Shown here: positions 21,108 to 31,289 of the stretch, one piece after another
Numbering within the stretch: position 1 is the stretch's first letter
Layout of the letters: each line of letters begins with the position of its first letter
NCBI GenBank assembly: GCA_949825065.1
Contig: OX463842.1
Coordinates: 7,847,716 to 7,911,715 of the forward strand
Direction: 5' to 3'
Source: Odontocerum albicorne
Lineage: Eukaryota > Arthropoda > Insecta > Trichoptera > Odontoceridae
Length of the DNA: 64,000 bases
The notes under the pieces: model-generated
The model's input: the letters and a program-made list of their open reading frames with translations, nothing else
What the model was told of the DNA's origin: nothing
Databases searched by the model: none
Position numbers and translations under genes: made by a program

Positions 21108-22065
21108 TGCATTACACTTTCGTTGTATACTGCAAGTTTATTGCCACCTGGTAATCTCTTCCAGTTTACTAGAAAGATGTTCAAGAGATCTTTGATAACA
21201 AAAAACCGACTGGAATCGTTAAAAAAACTGATTTCCAACCAGGGCTGTGGAGTCGGATGAAAGTTTACCGACTCCGACTCCGGCTTTATTTTATACTCCG
21301 ACACCGACTCCGACTCCAACTCTTGACTCTGACTTCAATTTTTATTTTATTTTATAATTTACTGCGTCTACCTAATGTATTTATATTGACTTATTAATAA
21401 TGGATACAGGTATAAATAAAAAATTAATTATATTCGTACACAAATGAAACAATTTAATACAAAAATATATAAACAATACGCACTAAGCAATATCTTCACA
21501 CAAAAATAATATTAAAAATATATATTAATATTTAAAAAAAGAATTAAATAAAACTTTTAAAATAATTAGAAAAACAACACAGGTAGGTAGTAAAAAAAAT
21601 AAGAAAACACTTTAAAATAAAAAGGTTGCTTCATTTGTTTTCATACGTTAACTAAATCTTATTTATATTGTTTATTATTTTTTTTATTCAATATTGAATA
21701 GAACACAAGATTTTTGAGAACGCCCAGATGCGGCGGCATCTTCCGAAGTAATGAACGAATATCGTATGCTGATATAACACACTAACAATATTTAGGCATG
21801 GACACGCCGCGCGTGTTTTGAGCATGAATCAGATGTTCACATGGACACGCCAGGCGTGTTCTCAGCATTGGATGAGTTAAAGAAAATGTTAAAATAATTA
21901 AACGGAGTCGGAGTCGGTCGATTTTTTCCGACTCCGACTCCATCTAAAATGTTCCGACTTCACGACTCCGACTCTGACTCCACAGCCCTGTTTCCAACAG
22001 AAAACAAACCAACAACTCTCGGGTTGTGAGAAAGGCGTATCACTAACTAAATAATGGAAGTCATT
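21108..22065 (-). mobile_element. SINE-A interrupted by a hAT MITE
   Basis: The SINE-A tail and body lie at 21108-21239 (minus strand CAATAAACTTGCAGTATACA and TTTCTAGTAAACTGGAAGAG). The head side continues at 21999-22065 (AACCCGAGAGTTGTTGG and TTAGTGATACGCCTTTC). Removing the hAT element and one 8-bp duplication rejoins the family order. The head is decayed. Confidence 0.75.
21240..21990. mobile_element. hAT-type MITE, 751 bp
   Basis: The ends read CAGGGCTGTGGAGTCGGA and its complement. The flanking 8-bp duplication TTTCCAAC (21232-21239 and 21991-21998) is the diagnostic hAT length. Multiple GACTCCGACTCC subrepeats lie near both ends. There is no transposase. Internally, 21797-21869 holds two copies of a CATGGACACGCC-x-x-GCGTGTT palindrome. 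Confidence 0.9.
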
Positions 22066-22119
22066 TTTCACATTTAAAAAAAAATAATCCTTAGCTAGTG
22101 GTAATGTGTTAAAATGTTC

Positions 22120-22500
22120 TTCATTGTGTGTTCAATGCTAAGGTTTGTGGTTTTCCATTATGTCGAGAACTTGGTGGATCACCTGTTTCGATCCTTGCCG
22201 GTACTTGGCCACGCTGAATACAGCATTTAAAGATTATCGTGTTAACTCCTCCATTTGATCTATATTTCTTGTAGCGGGACTTCCTCTTGCTCGTTTTCTC
22301 TCAACTTTCCCGTGATCACCAGCTTCATAATTATTAATTTGATATTTTTTACAACATGTCCAAAATATGTTAGGATCTTTTTTTTGCATTTTTTTGGATT
22401 TTTTTTTCGGTACTCTCAAATTATTGTATGAAAGAGACACTTGTGTCTTGCGGTTTGTGAAATATGTAACTTTTGCCTCTGACAACACATCTTGTTCATG
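22120..22500 (-). pseudogene. LINE-H 3' relic, copy 1
   Basis: The minus strand gives LTYFG-like remnants (PNIFWTCCKKYQIN), then GDHGKVERKRARGSPATRNI DQMEELTR and a stop, followed by AVFSVAKYRQGSKQVIHQVL. It aligns with 24485-24850. The G-K-x-E-G-K-R-x-R-G-R-P block marks a LINE C-terminus; frameshifts and a long A run break it. Confidence 0.65.
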
Positions 22501-23156
22501 TTAATGATAAATACGTTATAAAAATACAGTCTCATTAAGAAATGAATTTTTATTTATTTTGAAATTGAATGAAGTTACACTGATGCACGTTTATGATTCT
22601 GACAGAAACTGTTATATGTTCTAAAAGCGATGCCAAAGAGTGTTGCCAAAATACGAATTTATTTTCCAAAGTTTGATAATACACTAAAAACAACGAAATG
22701 GAAGTAAATAGCTATGATCTCAGGTATTTATTATCGTAGCAACAAACCCTTTATAAATACAGTAAGTGTTATTGCTGAATATTGCGTGAAAGAAAAAATA
22801 AATACTCAACAAAGTACTCATCAACAATGATTCTTCAGCACGTATCAGTTAATCGATCATCAAACGAAATACAATCGAATGTACTTACATCCATGTGTAA
22901 CCTAAATATTTACTGTTTTGTAGTTATAATTTAATGAATGTCATACTTGTACATATTATTATTTTATTATTATTATTTAATAACTGGCTTTGATACCTGT
23001 CACTTCTTGATATGAGTATAAGACGTGAAATAACAATGGAAAATAATGTATTTATTAAGAATAGATGACTTGATTGTATGACGGAAAAATATAAATATCA
23101 AAATAAAAAAGCAGTTTTCAATGTGGGATAAAGCTTGAGTGTTCTAACATTTATAA
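22501..23156. other. No feature seen
   Basis: AT-rich DNA up to the mariner target site. Confidence 0.4.
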
Positions 23157-23158
23157 TA

Positions 23159-24441
23159 TTAGGTCCTTACATATGAAATTGGCGTTTTGTTTGGGAGGAA
23201 CATAAAGTTGATTTTTTTTTAATATAATATATTTATTTAATCAAAGTATGTACCATTGCTATCTATGTACTTTTGCCATCTCATAGGTAGTTCATCGATC
23301 CCTTTACTAAAAAAACCATTCGGACGGGAATCAATAAAATCTTTGAAGTCGGTTTGGACTGCCCCATCGGAGTTGAATTTTTTCCCTTGCAAGAAGTTAT
23401 CCAAATTTCGAAAAAAATAGTAATCTGTTGGGGCAAGGTCCGGAGAGTACGGTGGATGTCTTAGACATTCCAATTGAAGCTCTTCTAATTTGGTAGCCGT
23501 CTGTTGTGCAGTGTGTGGTCTAGCGTTATCATGAAGCAGCAGTGGCCTAGAGCGATTAACCAGCCTCGGTTGTTTAGCAGCTAGCTTTTCCATCATGGTT
23601 TGCAGTTGCTGACAATAGACATCTGCCGTAATCGTCTGGCCAGATTTAAGAAAGCTGTAGTGAACGACACCAGCACTAGTCCACCAAACGCTCACAAGTA
23701 ACTTTTTTGGAGTCAATTTTCGCTTGGGGCATGGTTTGGCTGGTTTGGCAGGGTTCAGCCATTGCGATGAGCGCTTCCGATTATCATACAGGATCCACTT
23801 TTCATCACAGGTAATGATTCGATTCAAAACCCCTTCATTATTGTGCCGGTTGAGTAATGCAACGCAGCAGTCAACGCGCGTTTGTTGATTTGCTTCACTC
23901 AATTCGTGAGGTACCCACCTTTCAAGCTTTTTCACCTTCCCAATTTGCTTCAAGTGGATTAAAACAGTTTTATCACTAACACCGCAGCCTGCAGCTAACT
24001 CGGACGTGGTTTGCGATGGATCCGCTTCCACAATAGCCTTCAATTCTTCATTATCAACTTTGGTCTCCGGCCGTCCACGGGGCTTTTTCTGCAGGTCGAA
24101 ATTTCCAGAACGAAAACTTTGGAACCAAAAACGCACTGTGTTTTCTTTTGCGGCACCGTCGCCATACACATCATTAATCCTTCGAGCCGTTTCTGCATCA
24201 CTGGTGCCACGGTGGAACTCGTACTCGTAAATAACGCGATATTTCAAGTTTTCCATTTTGTAAACTGAGTGACGCAAAGAAAAAAAACAATTGAGGAAAA
24301 AACGAATTATAATTTTCGAAACACAAATACTTGAGTAAATAGCTGTATAAATTTGAATTTGGAATTCCTAACCAAAGAGAAGATATTTGAGATCAAAGTT
24401 GCCAGTACGGCAAAATGCCAATTTCATATGTAAGGACCTAA
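23159..24441 (-). mobile_element. Complete mariner transposon, 1283 bp
   Basis: Terminal inverted repeats of 31 bp (23159-23189 and 24411-24441) start TTAGGTCCTTACATATGAAA and differ at one base. TA duplications flank the element (23157-23158 and 24442-24443). It carries one uninterrupted transposase gene on the minus strand. Nearly identical ends and an open gene suggest recent arrival compared with every other transposon here. Confidence 0.96.
23237..24277 (-). CDS. Mariner transposase (DD34D)
   Basis: The enzyme cuts and pastes the element by binding the inverted ends in the nucleus. The reading frame has 346 codons; methionine 8 (MENLKYRV, giving 339 residues, the usual mariner size) is the more likely start, because known mariner proteins begin just before this block. 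The N-terminal paired-type DNA-binding region spans about residues 8-115, with the GRP hinge at 68-70. The linker WVPHEL is at 121-126. The catalytic triad is D158 (in ITCDEKW), D250 (in LLHDNARPH) and D285 (in YSPDLAPTDYYFF), with exactly 34 residues between the last two. The C-terminus, LDNFLQGK near 292 and RWQKYIDSNGTYFD, resembles the cecropia-type subfamily that includes Hsmar1, as far as I can recall. All key residues are present, so the protein may be functional. The element lies between two LINE-H relics and no host promoter is visible. Confidence 0.96.
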   Translation of the reverse strand: MRHSVYKMENLKYRVIYEYEFHRGTSDAETARRINDVYGDGAAKENTVRFWFQSFRSGNFDLQKKPRGRPETKVDNEELKAIVEADPSQTTSELAAGCGVSDKTVLIHLKQIGKVKKLERWVPHELSEANQQTRVDCCVALLNRHNNEGVLNRIITCDEKWILYDNRKRSSQWLNPAKPAKPCPKRKLTPKKLLVSVWWTSAGVVHYSFLKSGQTITADVYCQQLQTMMEKLAAKQPRLVNRSRPLLLHDNARPHTAQQTATKLEELQLECLRHPPYSPDLAPTDYYFFRNLDNFLQGKKFNSDGAVQTDFKDFIDSRPNGFFSKGIDELPMRWQKYIDSNGTYFD

Positions 24442-24484
24442 TATTAACACTGAATTATTAGATTCACGTATCACTGTCACACTG

Positions 24485-24850
24485 GTTATCGCGTGTTCAA
24501 TGCTGAGCTTTGTGGTCCTCCGCTAGTCTCAAACTCGGTACACCTCCTGTCTCTACCCTGCGCGGGCCTGGATCATGGTAAATGCAACGCTAAAAAAAAT
24601 CCTGTTAACTCGTTTATTTTATATATTCATCTTATAGAACACCTTATTCTTGTTCACCTTCTTTGAACTGCCTCCGCGATCACCGGCTACTAAAGACTTT
24701 AAAAAAAAATTCTAGCAACGTGCCCAAAGAACGTATGAATTATTTTACTACTTTTTGTCGAAAGTCTTTCGGTAATTTACAATTATTGGATGATAGAAAG
24801 GTTGATGCGCCTTGCAGTCTATGAGATATGGAGCATCCGCCTTCAACATC
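24485..24850 (-). pseudogene. LINE-H 3' relic, copy 2
   Basis: Shares with 22120-22500 the plus-strand order CGTGTTCAATGCT, CCTGTTAACTC, TTGAACTGCCTCC, GATCACCGGCT, ATTATTGGATGATAGAAAG and CTTGCAGTCTATGAGATATG. It is more decayed and has no long frame. Confidence 0.6.
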
Positions 24851-25115
24851 ACATCTCAAAGGCATACTATATATGTATCATGTTTATTTTCTTTCTCTTT
24901 CATCGTCTTTGTTTTCACTCTTTATAATGCTATGGAGAATACTAGACTAGTTAAATTAGATTTTGCTTCTTCTGAGTAAAGACCGGATAGTTAGACTTAA
25001 ATCAGCTGACTTTACCGTTCAAATTTGTCTTCGGCTCTCTGTTTCACACCCTTTGTTCGTAATTTTGCTATGTAAACAAATTGGTTTGGTTATTAAAGAA
25101 GTTTAAATAATGTTT

Positions 25116-25437
25116 TCTGTCAGCAAGATATACGAGTATACTCTATTCAGAATTTCATTTTATTCGGTGTCTTCATATTTTCTGTCAGTAAGATATACGA
25201 GTATACTCTATTCAGAGTCTAATTTTATTCGGTGTCTTCATATTTTCTGTCAGTAAGATATACGAGTATACTCTATTCAGAGTTTAATTTTATTCGGTTT
25301 CTTCATATTCTCTGTCAGTAAGATATACGAGTATACTCTATTCAGAGTTTAATTTTATTCGGTGTCTTCATATTCTCTGTCAGTAAGATATACGAGTATA
25401 CTCTATTCAGAGTTTAATTTTGTTCGGTGTCTTCATA
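25116..25437. repeat. Tandem array, 65-bp unit, 5 copies
   Basis: The unit starts TCTGTCAGTAAGATATACGA then GTATACTCTATTCAGAGT, then ATTTTATTCGGTGTCTTCAT. Period is 65 bp with few differences between copies. There is no gene between 24851 and 25115 or between 25438 and 26039. Confidence 0.95.
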
Positions 25438-26039
25438 TTTTTTACATTTATATTTTTCTCCCGGAAACAGATTAAATTCATAATTTTGTTAAAAATTTAA
25501 TGTTTTCAACAGATTTTTTTTCAGTTTGCGTAAAACTCTGATTTTATCATCGTAAAATTTTTCACAGAGAACACACATTATTCATAATAATCTTATTATC
25601 TCTTTGAAAAACTCACACCCTGTGCAAAGCATATATCATCGTTACTGAAGAGTCGCCGTCATAAAAACAATGTCCTCTTCTGAAAAATGGAGAAAGGATT
25701 TTTCCAGAACATTTGTGAAAATAGATTTCCAAAAAAAATCATACAAAAAGGTCGTTTTTCCTCTCAGACATCAAAAGAGCGTTTTTTCCAATAATCTCAA
25801 ACAGTCGTTGAAAAAGTTTTTGGAGATATCAAACATTAAGTACATCGCAAACGTGCGATTTTTAGATAGAATACGTTTTTTGGACCCAATAACTAGCACA
25901 CAGATCGGACAAGCGTTTATCATATGACGACATGACGTTCAATAACGTATCGAAAAATCCTTATCAATACGCATAAGCTGGATATTTTCTGATAATCTAG
26001 GACATATTTTGTAATTTTGAATACTAGAGAAAAAAAAGG
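25438..26039. other. No feature seen
   Basis: An 85-codon plus frame (25670-25927) is rich in K, F and S with no recognisable domain; I do not call it a gene. Confidence 0.35.
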
Positions 26040-26044
26040 AAAAG

Positions 26045-26225
26045 TTTCAAAGTTTCAGGAAAGAGCACCGCAGTTGGACAGAGAAGGCTGATAATCTACC
26101 TCCTTCTAAAAATGTCGTCGCTCAAGGCTTCCCTTCGAAAAGACATTGAAATAACATGACATTTCGATCGAACCCACGATCACCTGACGTTCAGTTAGGC
26201 TACGCTATCCATTCCACAGTTTTCT
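26045..26225 (-). mobile_element. Candidate tRNA-derived SINE (single copy)
   Basis: The minus strand reads GGATAGCGTAGCCTAACTGA then ATCGTGGGTTCGATCGAAAT. TAGCGTAGCC and GGTTCGATCG resemble A and B boxes about 35 bp apart, as in tRNA-derived SINE heads. About 130 bp of unrelated body follow. No second copy is seen in the window, so the family is unproven. Confidence 0.4.
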
Positions 26226-26330
26226 GAACAATTTCCTTTCCAGCGGCTTTTCCGTACAGAAAAATCTTACCAGTGAAACTATAGTTTTGTTTCAGAGCCT
26301 TCCGAGATAAGACATTTGATCCAATATTTT

Positions 26331-27254
26331 TTTGATTACGGTTACTTGGTGAGACAACTGTATTCCATCGCATGATGTTGATTACGGTTACTTGGTAAGA
26401 CATCTGTATTCCATCCCATGATGTTGATTACGGTTACTTGGTGAGACATCTGTATTCCATCCCATGATGTTGATTACGGTTACTTGGTGAGACATCTGTA
26501 TTCCATCCCATGATGTTGATTACGGTTACTTGGTGAGACAACTGTATTCCATCGCATGATGTTGATTACGGTTACTTGGTAAGACATCTGTATTCCATCC
26601 CATGATGTTGATTACGGTTACTTGGTGAGACATCTGTATTCCATCCCATGATGTTGATTACGGCTACTTGGTGAGACATCTGTATTCCATCCCATGATGT
26701 TGATTACGGTTACTTGGTGAGACATCTGTATTCCATCCCATGATGTTGATTACAGTTACTTGGTGAGACATATGTATTCCATCCCATGATGTTGAATATG
26801 GTTACTTGGTGAGACATCTGTATTCCACCTCATGATGTTGATTACGGTTACTTGGTGAGACATCTGTATTCCATCCCATGATGTTGAATACGGTTACTTG
26901 GTGAGACATCTGTATTCCATCCCATGATGTTGATTACGGCTACTTGGTGAGACATCTGTATTCCATCCCATGATGTTGATTACGGTTACTTGGTGAGACA
27001 TCTGTATTCCAGCCCATTATGTTGATTACGGTTACTTGGTGAGACATCTGTATTCCATCCCATGATGTGGATTAGGGTTACTTGGTGAGACATCTGTAAT
27101 TCCATCTCATGATGTTGATTACGGTTACTTGGTGAGACATCTGTATTTCATCCCATGATGTTGATTACGGTTACTTGGTGAGACATTTGTATTCCACCCC
27201 ATGATGTTGATTACGGTTACTTGGTGAGACATCTGTATTCCATCCCATGATGTT
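26331..27254. repeat. Tandem array, 46-bp unit, 20 copies, with higher-order structure
   Basis: The unit is TTGATTACGGTTACTTGGTG then AGACATCTGTATTCCATCCC ATGATG. Copies 1 and 5 share two variants (ACAACTG and CATCGCATG) and copies 2 and 6 share another (GGTAAGAC), so a four-unit block of 184 bp was itself duplicated. Later copies carry scattered point changes. It is not a CRISPR array: no unique spacers exist. Confidence 0.97.
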
Positions 27255-27499
27255 GGTGTTTCGATTTTTGTTAGTACCTAATTTTTTTAAGGGTTTCAGA
27301 TTAGGTTTTCCAATAGATATCTTAAACATTTTCTATATAAGCACACCAGGTTATAGAACAAGGCTTATTTATGTACCCTTTTCAATAAGTTTTTCTACAG
27401 TTTTACATCATAAAACTTATGGATTGGAAAATAATTTATTATTGGCCTGTTGAAACCGACAAAAATATGGTTGAAATTTTGAAAGAAGTGTAAGGAGAT

Positions 27500-27630
27500 G
27501 AGTAATAGACAGAAGGAGCTGTGTTCGTCGATTTATAGTTATAGAGGAAGGCAAGGAAGTATATTGTTATTGGAAAGATTTGCCACTGTCCTCTCCGTTT
27601 ATCCCAAAAGAGATGGGACTTAACTGTATT
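27500..27630 (+). pseudogene. LINE-A C-terminal fragment
   Basis: The plus frame reads EEGKEVYCYWKDLPLSSPFI PKEMG, equivalent to LINE-A E-E-A-K-x-V-C-x-D-R-K-x-x-x-S-V-x-x-x-Y-P-K-E-M-A. Positions 27255-27499 hold a 68-codon frame of no recognisable type. Confidence 0.55.
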
Positions 27631-27779
27631 TATGCATGTTCGTAATATGTTGTCTGGAAATTAATTTCTTATTTTTTTGATAAATGTGGTTCAAATAAAA
27701 ATTTTATTGCTTACTTTATTTCAAACGTGTTGAATGTATAATATAAGAGCTTAATACATTTCTTCAGTCGTCGTTTACC

Positions 27780-28510
27780 TAAATTGCTTCAGCGATTTTC
27801 GGAGTCATATTGAAGATGGAACCTAAGCCGAAAAAACGTGATACGAATAAAAAAAATTAAGTAAAGTGCATGATGACAATGTAGTTAGAAATTGTATGGT
27901 GCCAAATCTAGTTTGAAAAAATCCGTAATGGTGATATGTCATTCAAAGATGGTCTCTAGTCTAAAAGGCCAATTACCACTGTTGCCAATTAAATCAAAAC
28001 TATATTCTAGAATATCCAGCGTTCAACGACTAGTTTAAAAAAATCCGTAATGGTGATATGACTTTCGATAATGGTATCCGCTCCTCTGGAAAGCCAATTA
28101 CCACTGTTACCGATCAAATCAAACCGTTGTTCTAGAATATCCAGCGTTCAACGACTAGTTTTAAAAAAATCCGTAATGGTGATATGACTCGATAATGGTA
28201 TCCACTCCTCTAGAAAGCCAATTTCCACTGTTGCCGATCAAATCAAAACTTTGTTCTAGAATATCCAGCGTTCAACGACACAAGAGATTTTTAGATACTT
28301 AAAATATTACATCGTTCACGAGCATTTGGTGTAATTTTGATTTTGACCTTAAATTTTTTTATTTGACCTGAAAATATGAAAGTTCTTTTCAGACAATTCA
28401 ACATTTCCTTGTTGTTTCAAACTACTGACTTTAATATACGGAAACGATAAAAACGTCGATAAAAATCCCGTCGCTTTGAAATCTGTCGGATATGTTTAAA
28501 CGTCAACGGT
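27780..28510 (+). pseudogene. Mariner relic with triplicated helix-turn-helix segment
   Basis: The frame near 27890 reads WCQI, a stop, FEKIRNGDMSFKDGL, a stop, SKRPITT, then IKT-x-F-x-NIQRSTT. This matches the mariner pattern W-F-x-K-F-R-x-G-D-x-S-x-x-D-x-x-R-x-G-R-P ... Q-I-K-x-L-x-E-N-x-x-R-x-T-T. The block of about 122-124 bp encoding it occurs three times in tandem (27908-28029, 28030-28153, 28154-28277). After the third copy the protein pattern continues (QEIFRYLK). The catalytic domain is not recognisable. Confidence 0.6.
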
Positions 28511-29100
28511 TCTTTTCGGGCAAAAAAAATCATAAATGAAATCTTGAAATGATTTTAAGATTTGAAAGAAATATTAAGAATAAACTTAGAAAAAAAAGAG
28601 ATTACTCGATGTCACAAGAAATAGCTGAACTGTCGCTTAAGTTCAGAAAAGGTGTGGGTAAGAAAGATAAATGGTACAAACACGTTCTCGTGTTAGTGTA
28701 ACGTGGAAGTGAAACGAACTAAATCTACTAAGAAAAGCGGAAGATGGAAGAATGTGGATTTGACACACGCGAAATAATTTTATCTTCATAGAACAAAGAT
28801 AAGGAAATGCTTCGAAGCAACTTCATAACGTATTTTCATATAAATTATTACATTATATTTTCATAAGGCATACTGATTATATTATGTATTGTATTTCATA
28901 TTAAGTTTAAGTACTTTTTGGTAGTATTAACCAAAAACATTTCAATTTTGTTGGTATTTTTTTTAAGTTGTGTTATTCATAATTAAGTCAAGATGGAAAG
29001 TATATTAAAAGGTGATTTACAACATCAAACAAAAATCAATGAAGTCCTAGTGAAAAATCACTGGATATTAATGAACTTGCTTAGTTGAAAAAAAAGTTAT
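28511..29100. other. No feature seen
   Basis: AT-rich DNA; no recognised repeat or coding motif. Confidence 0.4.
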
Positions 29101-29105
29101 GATAT

Positions 29106-29564
29106 TTTAGCGTATGTCCTTGAAGGACGCGATGATGATTTTGATTGTTTGGTATTTAAATAAATTACGTCAATTAGCAATGCGGAAGCAGAGAGTGAAT
29201 GAATAGATGAATAATAAATAGTGATTAATGATGCTTTATTTATCGGTAAGTAGGTATTTATACATTTCAGAACGGCGCGGGAGTGCACCCGCAATATATT
29301 TTTATCTCGCTTCTGTGCGTGCAGAGATGGTCGATTGAAATATTGCAGACATCGCAATTAGTATTGTGGGTAGACGATTTGTTTGCGAAAACGGCGAGAC
29401 AGCGTGATGCGTTCTCTTTCTACTGTGGAATGTATCGTAAATAGTATTTGGGGGTAAACAATATCAATGTTTTGGTATGCGACTTTTGGACATATCCAAA
29501 GGTCGTTTCGTCGGTCGTTGACCGTGTGTGTTGACAATATTCAGGGACGACCGTAGTTCCTACA
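29106..29564 (-). mobile_element. Solo LTR (copy 2)
   Basis: 459 bp aligned with 3919-4392. The minus strand begins TGTAGGAACTACGG and ends CGCTAAA. The flanking 4-bp duplication is ATAT (29102-29105 and 29565-29568), different from copy 1, which proves independent insertion. Shared landmarks are CGGTCGTTGACCGTG, TTCTCTTTCTAC and TTTATTTATCGGTAAGTAGG. The copies have diverged noticeably, so insertions are not recent. Confidence 0.8.
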
Positions 29565-29568
29565 ATAT

Positions 29569-30390
29569 AATAACGAATGTTTTTTTTTTAATTTTTGATG
29601 TACTGAAAAATCTGGATTACTTAAATTCATAGATTCCTGTCGGAAAACAGACTTTTTAAAAAAGGACTCCAATCTGGTTTTCACTTCCGTCTTCTAGGAA
29701 AATGGCAGCAATATTTGAATGTTTTGTCAATATGATCTCTCAAATGCAAAATTGAGAGAACGGTAGAATTATCCTCGAGTCACAGTTATGAATCTCAACT
29801 CTTTTCTGGTCAAAATTGTCATCATGGCAAACATCAAATCTTCTCTCAGAACGTTATAAATTCAAAAAAATTCACTGTAGACCAAAAAAATCATTTCAAA
29901 GATAGTTGAAATTTTGATAGAGGAACTTATAAATGTCAATAACGCATTTGGAATAACGCATGGTAAAATAAATTAATAAAGACGTAATAAATGGCATTAA
30001 CGAGTTTTGGGTGCCGGATTTAGGACATCAGAATACAAATCAGTTATTTATATTTAATTATTACTTTATTTTACACTTTCAAGCAAATATAAAACATTTT
30101 GCAGATTTATAACTTTCGAAATTTCTTCTTATTAACAAACTTTTTCTTTCACTATCAATTAGTATCATATATTATATATGAATGAACGATTTATAATTTA
30201 GGTGCAAAAAGGAATCAAACCACTAAACACGTTTTGTTGGTATATTAGAAGTATCATAAAAGCCTAAATGAAACATTTATGTGTAAAAATATCATATCAG
30301 TTAAATTGTTACTTTGTGGTAAATTATTTCATCTTATGGACATACGAGTATCTTACAAATTATGGGCCTTTTTAAACATTTCTCGCAGAA
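29569..30390. other. No feature seen
   Basis: AT-rich DNA. A weak SINE-A-like piece (CAATCTGGTTTTCACTTCCG, near 29670) is the only hint. Confidence 0.35.
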
Positions 30391-30394
30391 AAGA

Positions 30395-30600
30395 TAAATT
30401 GAATAGTATTATAGATAAACAGAACAGTATTATAGATAAACTGCACAGATAAACTGAATAGTATTACAGATAAACTGAATAGTATTACAGATAATCTGAA
30501 TAGTATTACAGATAAACTGAAAAGTATAACAGGTAAACTGAATAGATAAACTAAATAGTATTACAGATAAACTGAATAGAAAAATAAACGGAATGGTATT
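30395..30600. repeat. Degenerate tandem array, about 21-bp unit
   Basis: The unit is close to AGATAAACTGAATAGTATTA C, with shortened and extended variants, about 9 copies. It lies directly beyond the 3' tail at 30607, suggesting growth from an element's terminal simple repeat. Confidence 0.85.
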
Positions 30601-30606
30601 ATGTTA

Positions 30607-30705
30607 TATTACACGTTCACTTTGTACTGTATAAACTGGCAAGCTTATTGTAATTTGACTATATCTCTCGACCAACCAGAAAGATGTTATTGAAGCCTTA
30701 AGTAC
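30607..30705 (-). mobile_element. SINE-A/LINE-D type 3' tail
   Basis: Minus strand: TTAAGGCTTCAATAACATCT, TTCTGGTTGGTCGAGAG, TACAATAAGCTTGCCAG and TACAGTACAAAGTGAACGTG. It abuts the LINE-G coding end in the same orientation. Either LINE-G also ends in this tail or a truncated SINE-A inserted here. Confidence 0.65.
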
Positions 30706-30719
30706 TTTAGTGTTCATGT

Positions 30720-31280
30720 CATGTCAGCCCCCCCCAACGCTGAATATCACTTGAGAGTAGATATATTTGTCCCTGGCAGCCCGAAAAAGATCTCCAACGC
30801 CCTTTATGCCAGTCCAATCACGTATATTGCGGAGCCAGGAGATTTTCCTCCTGCCAATATCTCTTCGGCCTTCAATTTTGCTTTGGATGATCAGGTGCAG
30901 TAATTTGTACTTTGCTCCTCTAAGTACATGACCCAAGTAGGACACCTTTCGGATTTTAATAGTAGTCAGCAACTCTCTATCAACTTAGACTCTTTGAAGA
31001 ACCCTTGTGTTACTGACCATGTCCATCCAGGGTATCCGTAGCATTCTCCGGTGTATCCACATTTCGAATGATTCCAGTCGGTTCATACAACCAACTTTGA
31101 GGGTCCATGATTCCACTCCATGCAATAACACTGACCAAACGTACCATTTGACTAACCGTTGTCGAAGTTTCAAGTTCAGATTATCATCGCAGAATACGTT
31201 TCTCATTTTATTAAAAGTCGCACGAGATGATTCAATTCTGCACTTGACTTCGGTTTCTGAGTCAAGCTTTCTTTAAATAT
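30720..31280 (-). pseudogene. LINE-G C-terminal relic
   Basis: From about 31280 the minus strand reads SETEVKCRIESSRATFNKMR, then LRQRLVKWYVWSVLLHGVES WTLKV and FEMWIHRRMLRIPW, the C-terminal end of the RT region in RTE-like LINEs. A break near 30975 separates it from a second open segment of 82 codons with KVSYLGHVLRGAKYKLL, KIEGRRDIGRRKISWLRNIR and YIYSQVIFSVGGG. A run of nine C shifts the frame at the end. It is closely related to 14537-14696. The YADD-bearing core is absent. Confidence 0.8.
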
Positions 31281-31289
31281 AAAAATATA

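Noticed and set aside
24006..24268. Plus-strand frames of 74 and 85 codons
   Set aside because: Antisense shadows of the intact mariner transposase.
26331..27254. CRISPR-like regular array
   Set aside because: Units are contiguous 46-bp repeats without unique spacers, in eukaryotic DNA.
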